Assembly: GCF_947242115.1 (NCBI RefSeq)
Contig: NC_074723.1
Location: 15,363,001-15,427,000 of the forward strand
DNA from: Biomphalaria glabrata
Lineage: Eukaryota > Mollusca > Gastropoda > Planorbidae
DNA length: 64,000 bases
Reading direction: 5' to 3'
The notes beneath the pieces were generated by a model. That model was not told where the DNA came from and did no database searches. It was given only the letters and a program-made list of their open reading frames with translations. The position numbers were made by a program, and so were the translations under genes. Numbering within the stretch: position 1 is the stretch's first letter; every line of letters starts with the position of its first letter. Below, in pieces: positions 46,701-56,700 of this stretch.

Positions 46701-49276
46701 TCCATGGCAAATATCCTTCCAATTCTGTAGTTACAAGTAGGTCACCAAGAACAAAAAACGCTGATGGCTATCCCCTTAGTCTTTCCAGATAGTCTTGAGC
46801 TTTGCAAATGCCGCTGTGGACTGAGCAATATTGGCCAGTAGTTCAGGCTTGGTTCCTTTTTTAAAACACTAGCTCTGAGGTGTTTAAAACTTCTAACACT
46901 TGCCAGTTTTTCACCGCCAATACTGATACCCATTGTGTGTGTGTTTTATCCGCATTGGTTTGCATACCATCACCAATCTGCTTAAATGAGATCCACCTTC
47001 GCAGACAGCCTTTTACACCTCATAGACCCACACTAAAATTTGTTCAATCTCTTAGACCCCTCAGGGTCTATAGACCCAATTGGGAATCACTTATCTAGAT
47101 AGATCTACTTTGATTTAGGGCTAGGGCATGTAATCTTGTAAAATACAGATGTTACTTCAAAAAAGACTATGATTATGTCAAACATGTGTCCCTATAGGTC
47201 AATCTAGTGATGCATGTTAATCAATGACTTAAACTCTGCCAAGTCATTGCTTTTCCTGGCTTATCAGGCAACCCATCCCATCCCTCTAATAGCACTAGGG
47301 AAGAAGTATTATAAATTTTTCCTAGCATATGGAACAAGGAATGTGCCTTTATTTTTTGTGTCTTTTATTAGGTTTCGTTTTTGTATTTGAAGATTATGTT
47401 TTAAGTATAATTTCTAAATCTAATTTACTTTTAGGTCTTTTATCCTGAAAGCTTTCTAAATTTAATGATTTTACTAAAGGTGTTACTCCAATCAAATGGG
47501 AATATTTGTTTGTATTTATGTGATACTAGATCTAAAGTGTCTAAATCTCACTGCTATCATAGGCTACTTCTAAAAGAAAAAAAATTGACAGGCTGAATCC
47601 AGTTAGTGTTTAGATGTAGATAGATTTACTGTACTACATTAGAAATGATTTAATTGATTGTATCTATAGGCTAGTTTCTAGAGTTATTAATTTTTTTTAT
47701 ATTTATTTTTATATTTACTAAATTAGATCTATATAGATATATAAGACTATATGATAATGATATAGATCTAGTATTCTAGATCTATATATATTAATAGAGT
47801 CTATATTTATTATATAAAATATAATAATAATGATCTAGACATATTATCTAAATAGTATGATAATTATAGATCTCTTCTATACAGCCAGTCTAGTTGCTGC
47901 ATTAAAACAGAAGAAGGAACAACAGAGTTTTTTAGCATTGAGACAGGTGTGAGAGAGGTGCATCTTATCTCCCTTCCTTTTCCTCCTAGCCATTGACTAC
48001 ATAATGAGGAGAGCAATGAACCAGACTGCCTTTGGTATTCCATGGCATGAACAAAACCAAATGACAGATGTGAACTTCGTCGATGACGTTGCACTACTCG
48101 GGGGCTACAAATAAACGCATACAAGAAATGACAAAGAGCCTAGACAGAGAGGCATCCGAAATTGGCCTCCGCATAAACTTGGATAAGACTAAAATTTTGC
48201 AAGTGGGATATAAGGCAAAGGGTGCCCCCGTCAGACTTGGTGAGTCAATGCTTGAAGAGTTGGACAAATTCACTTACCTTGGCAGCATCATAACAAATGA
48301 TGGGGATGCCTATCATGATGTAGCATGTTTAATAGGAAAGGAGGGAGCATTTTCCAAAGGCTACAGCCTATTTGGACAAGCCAAGCCATTCAACTTGAGA
48401 CAAGCATACACCTTCTCAACACAATCGTCATTCCAACTGCAACATATGCATGTGAGACATGGAAGTCATCTGTCAAAATTAAGAAGAGACTAAATGTGGC
48501 TCAACAAATATGGCTGAGTCAGTTACACAGATCGGGTCTCAAACAAGGAAATCCTATGCTGAACTGGGAGTCGAACACTTAGTGAGTTGTGACAGAACGT
48601 CGCATGAGGTTTGCAGGGCATGTTCTATGACAAAATGAACTACACATACCAAGAGTTGCAATGACATGGAGGCCAATACGAGGAAAGCACAAACAGGGAT
48701 GTCCTTGTATAACTTGGCGTCACACCTTCATGGAGGACCTCAGAACAGTGGACACCAGGTGGGAGGAGGCTTCAGACATTGCCAATGACACCTCTAAATG
48801 GAGGCAGCTTGCCACCCAATGCGCCAAACAGCGCGGCAGGACCTAAGAAAGTCTAATTCTTCTGTTATTACTATCATTACTATTATTAGTATAATTAGAC
48901 TTAGTCTTAGTAGTATTACAATTAATTTTTAAGTTTAACATACATGATTTGTTGTCCATATTAACTCTGAGTTAGACAGTCTAGAAATGCTAGGCCTAGA
49001 AGAACTGTTTCTTGAAACTACTTTCCATTGCATCTCATTACTGTTATTTGTTTCAAAAAACTTCCTTTCAATAACACCGGACTTTTGACTCAGTGACAGT
49101 GTGACTGTGAGTGAACATCTTGATCTGCTTATCATTGACATTGGATCGACTAAGACGTCTAAGATACGCTTTTGCTTCGTAACCGTGTTAATGGAAGTAA
49201 AATATAATGATCTGTCTAACAGAAACTTAAAACAATAATTACATAAGCTACATTGTAATTTATTCAACTTTTCCAT
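40750..49276 (-). CDS. SCO1: SCO1-like mitochondrial copper chaperone, 7 exons, 357 aa
   Basis: Exons on the - strand: 49276-48944, 46262-46170, 44236-44146, 43309-43112, 42536-42444, 41372-41257, 40899-40750. Borders are GT..AG and the total is 1074 nt. The product delivers Cu to COX2 during cytochrome c oxidase assembly, anchored in the inner mitochondrial membrane. Seen: a long Arg/Ser-rich N-terminus suited to mitochondrial import; one membrane segment ([19 protein letters not shown], ~145-163); and a thioredoxin-like domain with copper ligands CPDIC (Cys220, Cys224) and His311 in [18 protein letters not shown] and DSIETLP resemble human SCO1. It is about 56 residues longer than human SCO1, all in exon 1, and translation may begin at Met46 instead. 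Exon 5 uses the weak donor G|gtttgt. Intron 1 holds two LINE pieces. A SCO2-like paralogue lies upstream in the same orientation. Confidence 0.94.
41743..42222. mobile_element. Probable solo LTR in SCO1 intron
   Basis: A 480-bp GC-richer block starts TGTAACG and ends TTATTACA, flanked on both sides by atat (4-bp target duplication). A TATA-like tttataggg-type motif lies at about 41978-41987. It has the form of a single LTR of a Ty3/Gypsy-type element left after recombination. No internal region is present. The family cannot be named. Confidence 0.55.
42795..43010 (-). mobile_element. tRNA-derived SINE, family 1, head degraded
   Basis: The tail and body (cagaccttgcaatctatagg, gatgatgtaaaggtcatctg, tgtcaggtacccatcagag) match the other family-1 copies. 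The tRNA-like head at the right is poorly preserved. It lies in an intron of the SCO1-like gene. Confidence 0.75.
43712..43905 (+). mobile_element. tRNA-derived SINE, family 2
   Basis: Body and tail (gaaggaatatccaaaacatg, taaaacattgtacaacaaac) match 5937 and 31367. The head gtctggttgagtggaatggg is tRNA-like. SCO1 intron. Confidence 0.7.
44801..44862 (-). mobile_element. SINE family 1 tail fragment
   Basis: gtaaagttcccctttaagacc ... ctatacggcagatgacg matches the 3' tail of the family-1 copies. The rest of the element is absent. Confidence 0.6.
45262..45530 (-). mobile_element. tRNA-derived SINE, family 1, full length
   Basis: On the - strand the copy opens with ggtggctaagtggtttagc (A-box region). 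It continues to ggttcaaatct (B box), through the conserved body, to the tail aaaggtctgaaaga. The head resembles a Ser/Leu-type tRNA. SCO1 intron 2. Confidence 0.85.
46345..46935 (-). mobile_element. RTE-type LINE 3' portion in SCO1 intron 1
   Basis: The - strand encodes [19 protein letters not shown], then [17 protein letters not shown]-type codons in a shifted frame, and [11 protein letters not shown]. After a decayed stretch the C-terminus is [19 protein letters not shown] (~46400-46345). This is the post-RT region and terminus of a common invertebrate endonuclease/RT LINE. The endonuclease part of what may be the same family lies at 62100-62900. Several frame changes; no TSD seen. Confidence 0.75.
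47866..48845 (+). mobile_element. RTE-type LINE 3' third in SCO1 intron 1
   Basis: The + strand encodes RT block [10 protein letters not shown], then [20 protein letters not shown], the catalytic FVDDVALLG (48078-48104), [27 protein letters not shown], and after a frame change [19 protein letters not shown]. It ends [20 protein letters not shown] ... [13 protein letters not shown], with TAA at 48844. At least three frame interruptions. Same family as the copy at 21859-25140. Opposite in strand to the host gene. Confidence 0.85.
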
Positions 49277-50714
49277 TTTGGTAAATTAAAGCTAAAGCAA
49301 GATTTGGTAAGATCTAGAATCTAGCTAGGCAAATAACTTTCTTCGCTTGTTTATGTGCCGGTTTTAAAAAGGCGAAACTATTTATGTAAGGCCAAAATAA
49401 TGCTTCGCTTTATACATAACCTATTTCGACAATTTTCCACAAAATAAATAATTTCATGAGATATTTTTTAGAACCCATCGGAATGTTTTATCTTTTGAAA
49501 GTATTGTAGCGTGGCGCCTCCGTGGAAACGTCCGACCGGGGAAGTGGAAAGGCTAAGAATGAGAGCAAATACAGCCTCCAGTGGGATACCGCAGTTATGC
49601 TCTAGCGTGTAGGCCTATACTTGCAAGAGGCGAGGATGGAAGAAAGGCTTGCTAACCAGACCCCATCCATTGCACCGTTCCCCAGCGAGGTACATACGGG
49701 TGATGCCCCCCCCCCCAGAATGCAAGGTACATTATATGAAGTTTGTGCCTCGTGGTCTCGGTCTCCGGCCTCGCATGGGATGGAGGACCTATTGCATTGG
49801 CTCAAGTGACCGTGACTCATGACAAAACGGATGTGATTAAATGATCATCTATTGATGGGGCCTTCAGGCAGAAGAGTCGATGAAGAGTCAATCCTTCATC
49901 CTCGCCACGGGATAAAATCCTTTCCCGGATCAAAGGTTCATAAAAGGAATTTGTCTCGAACTTTTTGGACACCTAAATGAAGTTCTACCATGGTGAAACA
50001 CTGTGAGCTGCCTTAAAATTGGGTTACCAGCTCCTTACTTTACACCAGGATAGACTCCCGTAGTTTTTCCCAAGTTTGGGAATAGCATCAAAGCAGCAGA
50101 CTGTTGACACAGGGCCAGGTTTACCAGTGGCCCAGTGCCTGACTTAGAAAGGAGCAACTGGGCCTTAAATAACATCCACAAACAGCAAAAGAAAAAAATA
50201 AACAGATTAAGTATTAGGCTACTATTCTATATACAAAGTGATTTTGTTTACTAGTAGCCCTTTTCATAAATTAAGAATGAATACTAGACAAAAAAGCTGA
50301 AAATGATTACGCTTCTCTTCCGATAAAAATTTGAGTGAAAGAAAAAGTTAATGTTCTCTTGTAAAATGTATTGTAACTCAGTATATTGTAGGTCCTATAT
50401 ATAGGCCTATATAATAGTCATTAGAATTCTCGCAATCTGTGACAGGAGACATAAAACATCCTTACGGTGCTCCAGTGCCGTCTCCATCTGGCCCGTACGT
50501 TTTATCTGTGTGCTATTTTCGAATAAAACGTAAAAACCTAAGTCTGCTGTAAAGCCCCCCCCCCCCCTTTTTCCCCCAAAAAAATCTTACTAGGTCTATT
50601 TAGTTGTAAAAGTTGATCGATGATTATTTAGGTCTTTGAAAGTGTGTATATTTTATTACATAAAAAATTGGATCAAAAGGTGATTATGTGTAGGTGTGTG
50701 AAGGCATGCTATTT
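49277..50714. other. Upstream region of the SCO1-like gene, with a GC-rich block
   Basis: The promoter of the SCO1-like gene should lie just right of 49276. From 49508 to 50175 the sequence is distinctly GC-richer and non-repetitive within this window, with CpGs and a C-run at 49707. It could be a CpG-containing promoter area or the 5' part of an unidentified retroelement; I cannot decide. No convincing ORF. Confidence 0.4.
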
Positions 50715-51115
50715 GTCTTTCATCAGTCTAGGGCTATGTCTTTCAAATTGTCCACATCAATGCCCAACACTTTGAGATGCCAGTTTGATTGCATTCACAT
50801 GCGGTGTCGAAGGTCGGACTGACCAGTTCTTCTTCTACCCATCCCAAATTGTACATAGAGAATAACTTTGGAGATACGTTTGTCCTCCATAAGGCAGACA
50901 CGCCCAAGCCAATACAGGTGTCGTTGTCTGAGTATGGTGAATATTGCTGGGGAGATCCGTTAGAGCACCATACCATTTTTTTCCATGTGTCCTTTAGAAT
51001 ACGATGAGACCATGCTCTTGCTTCGCGTATGTAGTCGCTGCTGTACAGTAAAGTGATTGAGACACGCGTATATTGTAGACCTCCATATTAGTTTTTACCA
51101 CGTCTATATAGACTC
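50715..51115 (-). mobile_element. LINE fragment (zinc-finger family), post-RT region
   Basis: The - strand encodes, across frames, TYWLGRVCLMEDKRISKVI, FGMGRRRTGQSDLRH and LKVLGIDVDNLKDIALD. These correspond to the LRWAGHV.RM, GKR..GRP and NWEDIALDR blocks of the family at 10968 and 25691. Frames are broken; the end is near 50715. Confidence 0.65.
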
Positions 51116-51173
51116 CCTCCTTCTGTCTTAAGATGTCTGGGTGGAATCTAGTACACGTTATTTCTTCCACTTC

Positions 51174-51581
51174 CCATTCTCGGATCAAGTTGAAACTTTG
51201 CACAAATATTCATAGTCAATGACAAAACATGAATCAATTTAAAAAAAAAAAAACAAACAATGAGCTGTAATAAATTAATTTTGTTTTATATGGAAAATAT
51301 AATACGCTAAAGGGAGATAAGCCTTCCAATAATGAGAGATATGGCATCGATTTTAACGGCCCTCTCCTCCCAAAGCGCACAGATATCTATGTAGACAAAA
51401 TCCTACATAGTTAGCCGTATTAGTGAATACTGAAGGATTAATTTCCCTTTTTGGTATCAAACAAAGTAGTTTATATAATTACAAGTACCAGTAATAAATG
51501 GACTAATTATTTTATTTTAATTGATTTAAGTCTAATATATGCCAACTAAACATTGTAGTTTCAACTTGATCCGAGAATGAT
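51174..51581. mobile_element. MITE-like element with perfect 23-bp inverted ends
   Basis: cattctcggatcaagttgaa at 51174 (plus act) is the exact reverse complement of the last 23 bases at 51559-51581. The 360-bp interior is AT-rich and non-coding. No target duplication could be read at either side, so boundaries may be slightly different. Confidence 0.6.
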
Positions 51582-52148
51582 TGTAGGAGAAAAAACATGC
51601 ACTAACATTTTTACCAGACAAAATGATTAATATAGGCCTAATCATCTAATATAAGCCTAAGCTTTGTAAAAAAAATATTTAAAAAACTGGTTATTATATT
51701 CAGATTATATCAATTCTAATGATAGTTCTATAGATCACCAGACTTAGAAGACAGTGAGCAAATTATTTATGGACATCTATTTATTTATTAAACTCTTAAT
51801 AAATAGGACCCACGTGTGATAACTTATGTTCAGATAAAGATTCTGTAGACCAAATAGAATTTAAGAAGATAATATTTCAAAAAATTATATTAGTCCAACT
51901 ATAGAATTTACTCAGTGTGGCCATTTAGCTAGTAATTCTTTTCCTAAAGATATGTATAAACTGTTACATTTCTTGGAAAATCATTAGAGCTGTTTTCGAG
52001 AACAGTGTCCACCAAATTTTTTTTTTTTTTGCTTCCAACATTGTTCAATGAAAAAACAACACATTTTTCTTAACTCACAAATGTATAAATTCTATTAGAT
52101 AAATAAAGTATGAAGCATTGAGTTTCGAACTATACAAAACATGTAAAT
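51582..52148. other. Unassigned AT-rich spacer
   Basis: I see nothing here beyond a T-run at 52018-52030. Confidence 0.4.
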
Positions 52149-52161
52149 AATACAAAACATA

Positions 52162-52427
52162 AAAAAGTAAAGCTCCCCTTTCTGACCTAGTGATCTATAG
52201 GGCAGATGATGTAAGCTTCATCCGTTTTTATGGTCAACAGTTAATGAGGGTGTCATGTGGCCAGCACAACAACCAACCGCCTCTACTTTTCCCCAACTAT
52301 TGTCAGGTACCCATTAGAGCTGGGTGGACTCAGAGGCGCCCTGAAGAGCCGGAAAGTAAAACTCCCAGTCGTTACCAGACTTCAGGTTCAGAAGCCAAGC
52401 ACTTCACCACTCAGCCACCTAGCATCC
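52162..52427 (-). mobile_element. tRNA-derived SINE, family 1, with 13-bp TSD
   Basis: Full-length family-1 copy; the head is on the right (ggtggctgagtggtgaagtg on the - strand). The 13-bp direct repeat aatacaaaacata flanks it at 52149-52161 and 52428-52440. The TSD defines both ends and shows LINE-type retroposition. Confidence 0.9.
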
Positions 52428-52785
52428 AATACAAAACATAGGCCTGCATTATTTAAAGGCTACAAAGCAAAGAGTGATATTTTTATGCCCACAAGTTAAA
52501 GGAGAGTAGTAATTTATTTAATGTGATTGACATAAGTAAATTATACCTTTCAATATTGAATACAATATTTGGTTGCTAAGCCAATCTTAAAAGATTTTTG
52601 ATAAAGTTTCACTCATCCCTGCATTTATGGTGCACACCAATGCATTACTCAACACAGGATGAGAACACACTGCTTAAAGAAAAGCTTCTTTTTGTCCAAG
52701 TCTGCGTTCTGAAACAAGAGGATTCTTTTTTCCTGCCCGGTAACTTCAAGTATCCTATTTATGCTGGACTGAAATCAAACAATAT

Positions 52786-52915
52786 GGCTGCGTGGTCATG
52801 TGGTGTGTGCTCTGGATTGTCATTTCGATGGTCCAGAGCTCAAAACCCTGCAATCTCCTGGGAGGCTTGAGCTGGAATGAAAGATTCTTCAATTCTGAAA
52901 GAACATCCAAAACAA
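52786..52915 (+). mobile_element. SINE family 2, degraded
   Basis: gtgtgtgctctggattgtca, then ggtccagagctcaaaaccc and ctgaaagaacatccaaaac keep the family-2 order, with losses in the middle. Confidence 0.65.
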
Positions 52916-53184
52916 AACAAAGAGTTATCTTTTTTTTCTTCATTAGATTATATACCGGCAGTTCAAGATTTTATGAAGTCTACTTTTGAATATAAAGTGT
53001 TGTATAAAAAAAAAATTACAATAATGTTTAGATGCAGTAAGGATTTTAAGTTTTTATGCCAGCTCACACAAATGTTGTTTTTTATTTTAACAAATATGTT
53101 TATATTCAGCCATCAAAGACAAGTTCCATTTTTAGCGGCCCCCGAAAGGGGAAAAGACGCTATTAGTTCTGTCCACAAAAACAA

Positions 53185-53236
53185 ATGAACTTTACATTAT
53201 CTGCCCTATAGACCACAAGGTCTGAAAGGGGAACTA
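53185..53236 (+). mobile_element. SINE family 1 tail, opposite orientation
   Basis: actttacattatctgcccta ... aaggtctgaaaggggaac is the sense strand of the family-1 tail. It abuts a LINE tail at 53237. Confidence 0.7.
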
Positions 53237-53480
53237 GTTAGGCCAGGTTCACATCTAACTTTACATTCACTTACACCTATCCTTTGATCTGCGGGACCGT
53301 TGGGGCACTACACAAGATCTGTTAACTTTCTTTCTCCATTCTTATCTCTCATTTGTCTTTGATATAATTTCATTTGGATGTTCTTTCTCAAAATATTGAA
53401 GCCTGCCTGGGTGGACCACTTCGGGGGCCGATTTTAAGTTTGTGTTTCCACACAAACTGTCTTTGTAACCTTGTTTTTTT
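53237..53480 (-). mobile_element. RTE-type LINE 3' end
   Basis: Same block as 19008-19262 (ggccaggttcacatctaact ... cacacaaactgtctttgtaacc). On the - strand it is the decayed C-terminus and 3' tail of that LINE family. Confidence 0.65.
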
Positions 53481-53573
53481 TAATACTATTTTTCTAGTTT
53501 TATTGTTAATTGTTAAAAATTTAAACTATTAAATGATTTTTTGAAACTCACAAATTCTGTAAAGTAAAAATAT

Positions 53574-53579
53574 TTTATT
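53574..53579 (-). terminator. Candidate polyadenylation signal of the SCO2-like gene
   Basis: AATAAA on the - strand, about 154 bp beyond the stop codon at 53733. Confidence 0.45.
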
Positions 53580-53732
53580 TCGTAAGGTAAATCATATTAT
53601 TCTAGAATGTTTACATTGTAGCTAATGATAACAAAAGTGTACAAAATAAAAAAAAACAGAACAAGAACAGATTAACAAGAATATTAGTAATAAAAAAATC
53701 ATTTAAATTATTTATAGCATAGAGTATCAATG

Positions 53733-56700
53733 TCATCGTTTTTCAAGTTCATTGTATTTCTCAATATGTTTTGTTACTGACTGTATGACTTCTGTAGCGG
53801 TTCTACTACGACTGTAGTAGTTTACAAATTCTCCTTTTGGATTTATAAGATATATAATGATAGTGTGATCAACCTGGAAATGATAGAATGAATATATGTA
53901 TTAAATTATTAAGACCATGCAATCATCATATTTTTCATTAATAACAAAACAAGATTAATCATTAAAACATGCTATATAATTATTACAACATACTATATAA
54001 TCATTAAAACATACTATATAATCATTATCCTGATCTTTAGGTCCTTTCCCAAAATAAGCTCTAAATTTCTTGGCAACTTCTTTGATTTCTTCTTCTGTTC
54101 CAGTGAAACCAACGATACGAGGTGAAGTGAAGTCTGTTTTAAAAGAATAACAATTTTGTTATGCCTTTATGCAAAAAGAAAAAAGTTATGACACGGACAA
54201 AGAAGTATAGAAGCTGAATTTTACCAAAAAGAAAATTTTCTTTTTAAACTACAATGTAGAATAGATCTATTTGCAAATGTATCTCAAATGTTCGCAGTGA
54301 AAGAATTTTTAGAAGTAAACAAAAAAAATGTTTTTATGTTAATTGAAAACCATAACCCTCGTGTGGAGTTTTTGATCTCCCATCGAGCGCCTCCCCAGGT
54401 GGCGGATAGGGGAATGCCCTCCAGATATGGTGGGTACCGGGGAAATAAAATACCCGGGGTGGACCAAAATCAAACCTGCTGCCTTGCAGGAAGTGGAGTG
54501 ATCCACAAAGGCTAGGGCACCTTACCAGAAAATAAAGGCAGCTATCCAGAGAGCTGAAAGGGGCAGTCCCCCAGATGGTTATGCACAGGGCTAACAACTC
54601 TGTCATATAAAAAATACTGTTACGAAAGCTAATACACACAAGAAAACCCGGACAGATCTCAACGGAAAACGACCTAGGCCTGGAAAAGGACATGATTTTT
54701 GTTTTGCGACATGGAACGTGCTAAGCCTTTATAGAGCAGGTGCGCTAGCCCAACTTACTGAAGTGTTAAAGAAATATAGGATACCCCTTGCAGCCCTACA
54801 GGAAATCAGGTGGAAAGACTCGGACATTCTCAGAACCAAGGAGTATACTATATTTTATAGTGGTGGAAGCACTAACAACTTAGGTACAGGTTTTGCTGTT
54901 AAAAAGGAAATGGTAGGTAATGTCATCGGATTTAAACCTGTAAGTGATAGACTCTGCTCACTACGTTTGAAAGGAAAATTCTTCAACATATCATTTATCA
55001 ATGTTCATGCCCCTACTGAAGATGCAGATGATAACACAAAAGAAGCCTTCTATGATGGACTGGAAAGAATTTATGATGAAGCACCAAAGCATGACATCAA
55101 AATAGTCCTAGGAGATTTCAATGCAAAAATCGGAAAGGAACCAGCATTCAGACCAATAATTGGCAAAGAAAGCTTACATGAAGAGACCAACAATAATGGC
55201 ATAAGATTAGTGGATTTTGCATCAGGAAAAGGAATGTTTATCAGCAGCACAAAATTCCAACATAAGAATATTCACAAGATAACCTGGATCTCACCTGATG
55301 GCAACACCCAGAATCAAATAGATCATATACTCATAGATAAGAGACATGGATCAGACATTCTAGATGTAAGAAGTTTCAGGGGAGCTAATGCTGACTCAGA
55401 CCACCTACTAGTAAAAGCTAAATTTAGACAAAGAATAAGTACCATACACAATTACCAAAGAAAGAGAGCACAGCAATATGATAGTCAAAAACTCACAAAG
55501 GATCCACTTGTTGCAGAAACTTATAGAATGGCACTCCAAACGCAACTGACAACATTAGAAAAGGACTGCGAAAATAACATAAATGAGCATTGGGAAATAA
55601 TAAAGCATACTATCAAAAGAACAGCAGAAGAAGTAGTTGGACTTAAACAAAAGAACGAGAAAATAGGGTGGTATGATGATGAATGCAGCCAAACTATAGA
55701 AGAGAAGAACAATGCCCGAATGATAATGCCACAGAGAGAAACCAGGAACACTAGACAGCAATACAATGAAGCAAGAAGAAGGGCCACAAAAGTTGTAAGA
55801 AAGAAAAAACGGGAATGGGAAAAGTCCAAGATTACTCAAATTGAGGAACTAGCAAAGGAGGGAGACATGAGAGGAATGTATATGAAAATTAAAGATGAAA
55901 AGAACGGATTTCAAGCTAGATCACACATGTGTGAGAACAAAGATGGTCAGCTTATTACAGAAAACAGCAGGGTCATTGAGAGATGGGCTGAATACTTTGA
56001 GGAGATCCTAAATACCACTGAAGATGGAGACAATGGAGAATATGAACTGCCACATGGGGGACCAGATCCCTTAGTGAACCCTCCAACTCTCATTGAAACA
56101 TCAGAAATAATTAGGACCATGAAGAATCACAAAGCACCAGGAGAGGACCAAATCACAGCAGAACTAATTAAATATGGAGGGAAAGACTTACATTCCCAAA
56201 TACACAGACTAATATCAAGAATTTGGGAAGAAACAGTAATACCAACAGAATGGGAAACGGCTCTTATAACCCCAATACACAAAAAAGGATCCAAGTTAAA
56301 GTGCTGTAATTACAGAGGAATCTCTCTACTAAATGTGACTTATAAGATACTGTCTAGGCTTATAACTAAGAGACTTGGAAAATATTCAGAAGAAATCTTA
56401 GGTGACTACCAATGTGGTTTCAGACCCAACAAATCCACAACCGACCACATCTTCACACTAAGATATATACTAGAAAAATGCCATGAATACAACATACCAA
56501 TCCACCAACTCTTTATAGACTATAAAATGGCTTATGACAGTATCAGAAGGAAATACCTATATGACAATCTACAGGATTTTGGAATACCCAACAAGCTGAC
56601 AAGACTTATACATATGACATTAAACAACTCAAAAAGCAAAGTCATAATACAAGGAGAACACTCACGGGAATTTAGGATTAAACGAGGATTAAGACAAGGA

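Noticed and set aside
48935-48943. Reading SCO1 exon 1 as a stand-alone ORF to its stop
   Set aside because: A gtatgt donor at 48943-48942 joins it in phase to 46262 and the rest of a conserved SCO protein, so the last codons of the ORF are intronic.
49602-49820. ORFs on both strands in the GC-rich block upstream of SCO1
   Set aside because: Higher GC content lengthens chance ORFs; neither frame shows motifs, and they overlap each other.
55521-55839. Hydrophobic - strand ORFs that look like membrane proteins
   Set aside because: They are antisense shadows of the Lys/Glu-rich linker of the RTE LINE.
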